Assembly (NCBI GenBank): GCA_022539475.1 | Contig: VCMS01000551.1 | Span: 1 to 30,473 of the forward strand | DNA: 30,473 nt | Direction: 5' to 3' | Source: Gracilaria domingensis | Taxonomy: Eukaryota; Rhodophyta; Florideophyceae; Gracilariales; Gracilariaceae | Shown here: positions 28,561-30,473 of the stretch, one piece after another | Layout: each line of letters begins with the position of its first letter | How positions within the stretch are numbered: the stretch's first letter is position 1 | Notes under the pieces: model-generated | The model's database searches: none | What the model was told of the DNA's origin: nothing | Seen by the model: only the letters and a program-made list of their open reading frames with translations | Made by a program: the position numbers and the translations under genes

Positions 28561-29287
28561 GCAAGATACTCGCCGATATATCCGATGGCAATAAACTCCG
28601 ACGCGCCCTTGCGGGGAAAGTACTGTTAGTTTCTCGCATGGCGACGCTGTTTAACTCGGCTCGTCGGCACCAATGTGTCACGCCTCACGTGGTGTCAGCA
28701 GTTCCTATGACGCTAACGCGGGCCAGTTAGAAATATCCCGACGCTCTTAGTGTCGTGTTTATAACCCGCTTAGCTCCCGAATGGAGCCATCCGCGAGTAG
28801 ATGCGTGAGAGAATGCAATTACCCTTGCTTTGTAAGGAGTGAGGGAAACCACAAATCTGTGGGGTTAGAACGAACCACCTGACGAGGTAACCGTTTGTGT
28901 TGACCCCGAACGGGATGTGATGTTAGCACCACCATTATTTGGGAGCGTCACGTTGGGCTCTAACACTCTGAATGTGTGCTATAGAGATCTGCTTATGTCC
29001 GCATACACAGCATATTCTGTGGCGCGTGACTCCCTGAGCTGTTCATGGGGCACGAATGTACCGGGATTCGGGGTCTCACCGTCTGCGACGAGCAAATCAT
29101 CACAGATTTTGTCGTCGACACGATGCTCGTTAGTCTTCATCACCCTCCTCCATGAGGAAACAGGGGATATCTTCATCCTCGTCATTCGAGGGGAAAGGTA
29201 AAGCTCACTTCATTCCTAGAGTGAAAGATGCATTCACTTGGCGTTTAAACAACCCTCTTCCTAATAGGTGACCTACGTAGCTCAATC
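28561..29287 (-). pseudogene. Element C integrase N-terminal region remnant
   Basis: Patches such as ACCACAAATCTGTGG near 28850 and CATGAGGAAACAGGGGATATC near 29152 match A 3640-3660 and 3900-3925, so the order of pol is kept. No usable ORF remains. Confidence 0.5.
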
Positions 29288-29494
29288 TCAGGCAAGCGAA
29301 GACGCCAACGCATTCGCGTCCGGAAGGCTCCAGTGACTGACAATTAACCAACGCAAGGCGATGATCCGTATTGACGGTAAGTCACCCCATAATTGTCGTA
29401 GAGTCTGCAAAGCCCATACCATGCGAGGACACTCCTTCTCGGGTACGAGTAATTGCGTCGTGCACACGTTGAGTGTTACGAAGACCAATAGCAA
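29288..29494 (-). pseudogene. Element C RNase H remnant
   Basis: A 68-codon open stretch contains [18 protein letters not shown] and ALRWLIVSHWSLPD, aligned with [19 protein letters not shown] and [14 protein letters not shown] of copy A. The EKE catalytic Glu is present, but the HTDH motif is lost through an indel. Confidence 0.7.
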
Positions 29495-30190
29495 TTGTTT
29501 GCGTTTCCCCTTGCGGGCTTGTAATCTCTTCTATCACTAATCGTCGTTGCCTTAGTCTGCCTGAGAGCTTACGGCTTATACCGTAGAGGCCAGTTATAGA
29601 GTGGCCAATTCCGATACTCACGTGTGGCAACCCGTTCTTGGTCCTTTCTGCGTGCTCTCTGCTCGCGTATTGCGCCTATCTGTCGTGGCGCACAGCGGCT
29701 CGCCTGTGATATATCTACTCTCTCTATCTATCTCGACTTGTCACTATATTAGTAGCGTCGTCCCTCTAATGCTCTGTTGCTGTTGTATTCGTGGCTCTGC
29801 ACCTTTCGTCGAGTTGCATTCGTGATACACGCTCCACTCGCGATCTCGGCGAACATCCTTAACAATATCTATACTGTGTCTCTCTCTTCTGACTATAATC
29901 AGAAAGGAGCGTGCTCTGTCTGGTCCATCTCGCTCTCTGACTCTCTTCCTTGCGCTCTATTCTTTCCTTGTATGCTTCGCTACGAACGTGATCATATCTC
30001 TTGTGTGTGGGATACAATATGTGACCTCCCTGTGTACGGCCTCCCGTCCCACGCCCAGAAACTCTCACAACTATCGCTATACGCAGACCAGGAGTGGTGT
30101 GCATTTTTATGTTTCCAGACCGTATAATCTAAACTCTGCTTGTTACTCTCACGAATCATGTTCGATTGATCGTCAAACTGTTGGAAATAT
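29495..30190. other. Unassigned T/C-rich stretch in C
   Basis: From about 29540 no match to the RT-RNase H connection of A/B (4300-4740) can be seen, and the distance is about 200 bp longer than in A. The sequence is rich in CTCTCT/TATCTA. It is either an extra insertion or extreme decay. Confidence 0.4.
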
Positions 30191-30473
30191 CACGATGATG
30201 TCATCGAGGTTATACCAAGCAACTCCGCCATTTGAAGCGAGCTTAACAAAATGTCCAGGGCACCGCTGAAACGTAGCGGGGGCGTTCGTTAACCCGAACG
30301 GCATTACGCTATGGTATAGTCCTGAATGTATCTATAAACGCTTTTCTGTCACGGTCTTCCGGTCTATACTTGCCAGTATATATATAAGTGGAGAAACTAG
30401 TTAGCATCGCCAAGCAGTCGATATACTCGTCTACTAGTATTTTACATCTTGACTCATCGTTCAAGCGACGATG
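30191..30473 (-). pseudogene. Element C reverse transcriptase remnant, runs off the window
   Basis: The + strand GATGATGTCATCGAGGT is the complement of the LDDII codons (A 4740-4760). GGGGGCGTTCGTTAACCCGAACGGCAT matches the PFGLTNAP codons of A (4828-4850). GTCGATATACTCGTCTACTAGTAT near 30417 matches A's IDECIDS region (4980-5003). Indels break the frame. The element continues beyond the window. Confidence 0.7.

Noticed and set aside
1..30473. tRNA, rRNA or bacterial-type operon features
   Set aside because: None were seen on either strand.

Overview
The window is a nest of eukaryotic Ty3/gypsy (Metaviridae) LTR retrotransposons of the chromovirus type. All element copies have gag-pol on the minus strand. 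The evidence is a CCHC Gag zinc knuckle, a DTG protease, a YLDD reverse transcriptase, an RNase H, a D,D35E integrase with HHCC finger and GPY/F module, a C-terminal chromodomain, TG...CA LTRs, polypurine tracts and a tRNA primer-binding site. No bacterial gene organisation, rRNA, tRNA or CRISPR is visible. The host lineage (alga, oomycete, fungus, animal or other protist) cannot be fixed from this sequence.

Layout on the + strand. (A) 1-8136 is a truncated copy: the end of an antisense gene, a stem-loop spacer, pol and gag. It is cut inside gag at 8136/8137. 8137-9520 is AT-richer non-element DNA with small broken ORFs on +. (B) 9521-21859 looks like a full copy: 3' LTR 9521-10379, PPT, antisense gene 10541-12232 (+), spacer, pol, gag, leader with PBS, 5' LTR 21011-21859. 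It is interrupted by a 331-bp N gap (18988-19318). The sequences on the two sides of the gap overlap and carry different alleles, so B is probably an assembly chimera of two copies. 21860-22490 is a fragment of an unrelated transposase-like gene. (C) 22491-30473 is an older, heavily decayed element of a sister subfamily, inserted in that gene: 3' LTR 22491-23297, PPT, decayed antisense gene to 25414, a 19-bp tandem stem-loop array, then scattered chromodomain, integrase, RNase H and RT remnants to the window end.

The most notable system is the antisense gene. Between the pol end and the 3' LTR both subfamilies carry a roughly 560-codon ORF of unknown family, read opposite to gag-pol and convergent with pol. 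Each has a TATA box about 60 bp inside the LTR edge (10440 and 23360). The proteins of B and C are diverged but clearly homologous in blocks, which argues for past coding selection. The convergent 3' ends are separated by a purine-rich tract (element sense) and an array of short palindromes whose sequence, but not layout, differs between subfamilies. Gag and Pol are in different frames, with Pol in the -1 frame and open across the Gag stop, so Gag-Pol is probably made by -1 frameshifting. Many single-base homopolymer deletions break otherwise near-identical ORFs, and these look at least partly like consensus errors.
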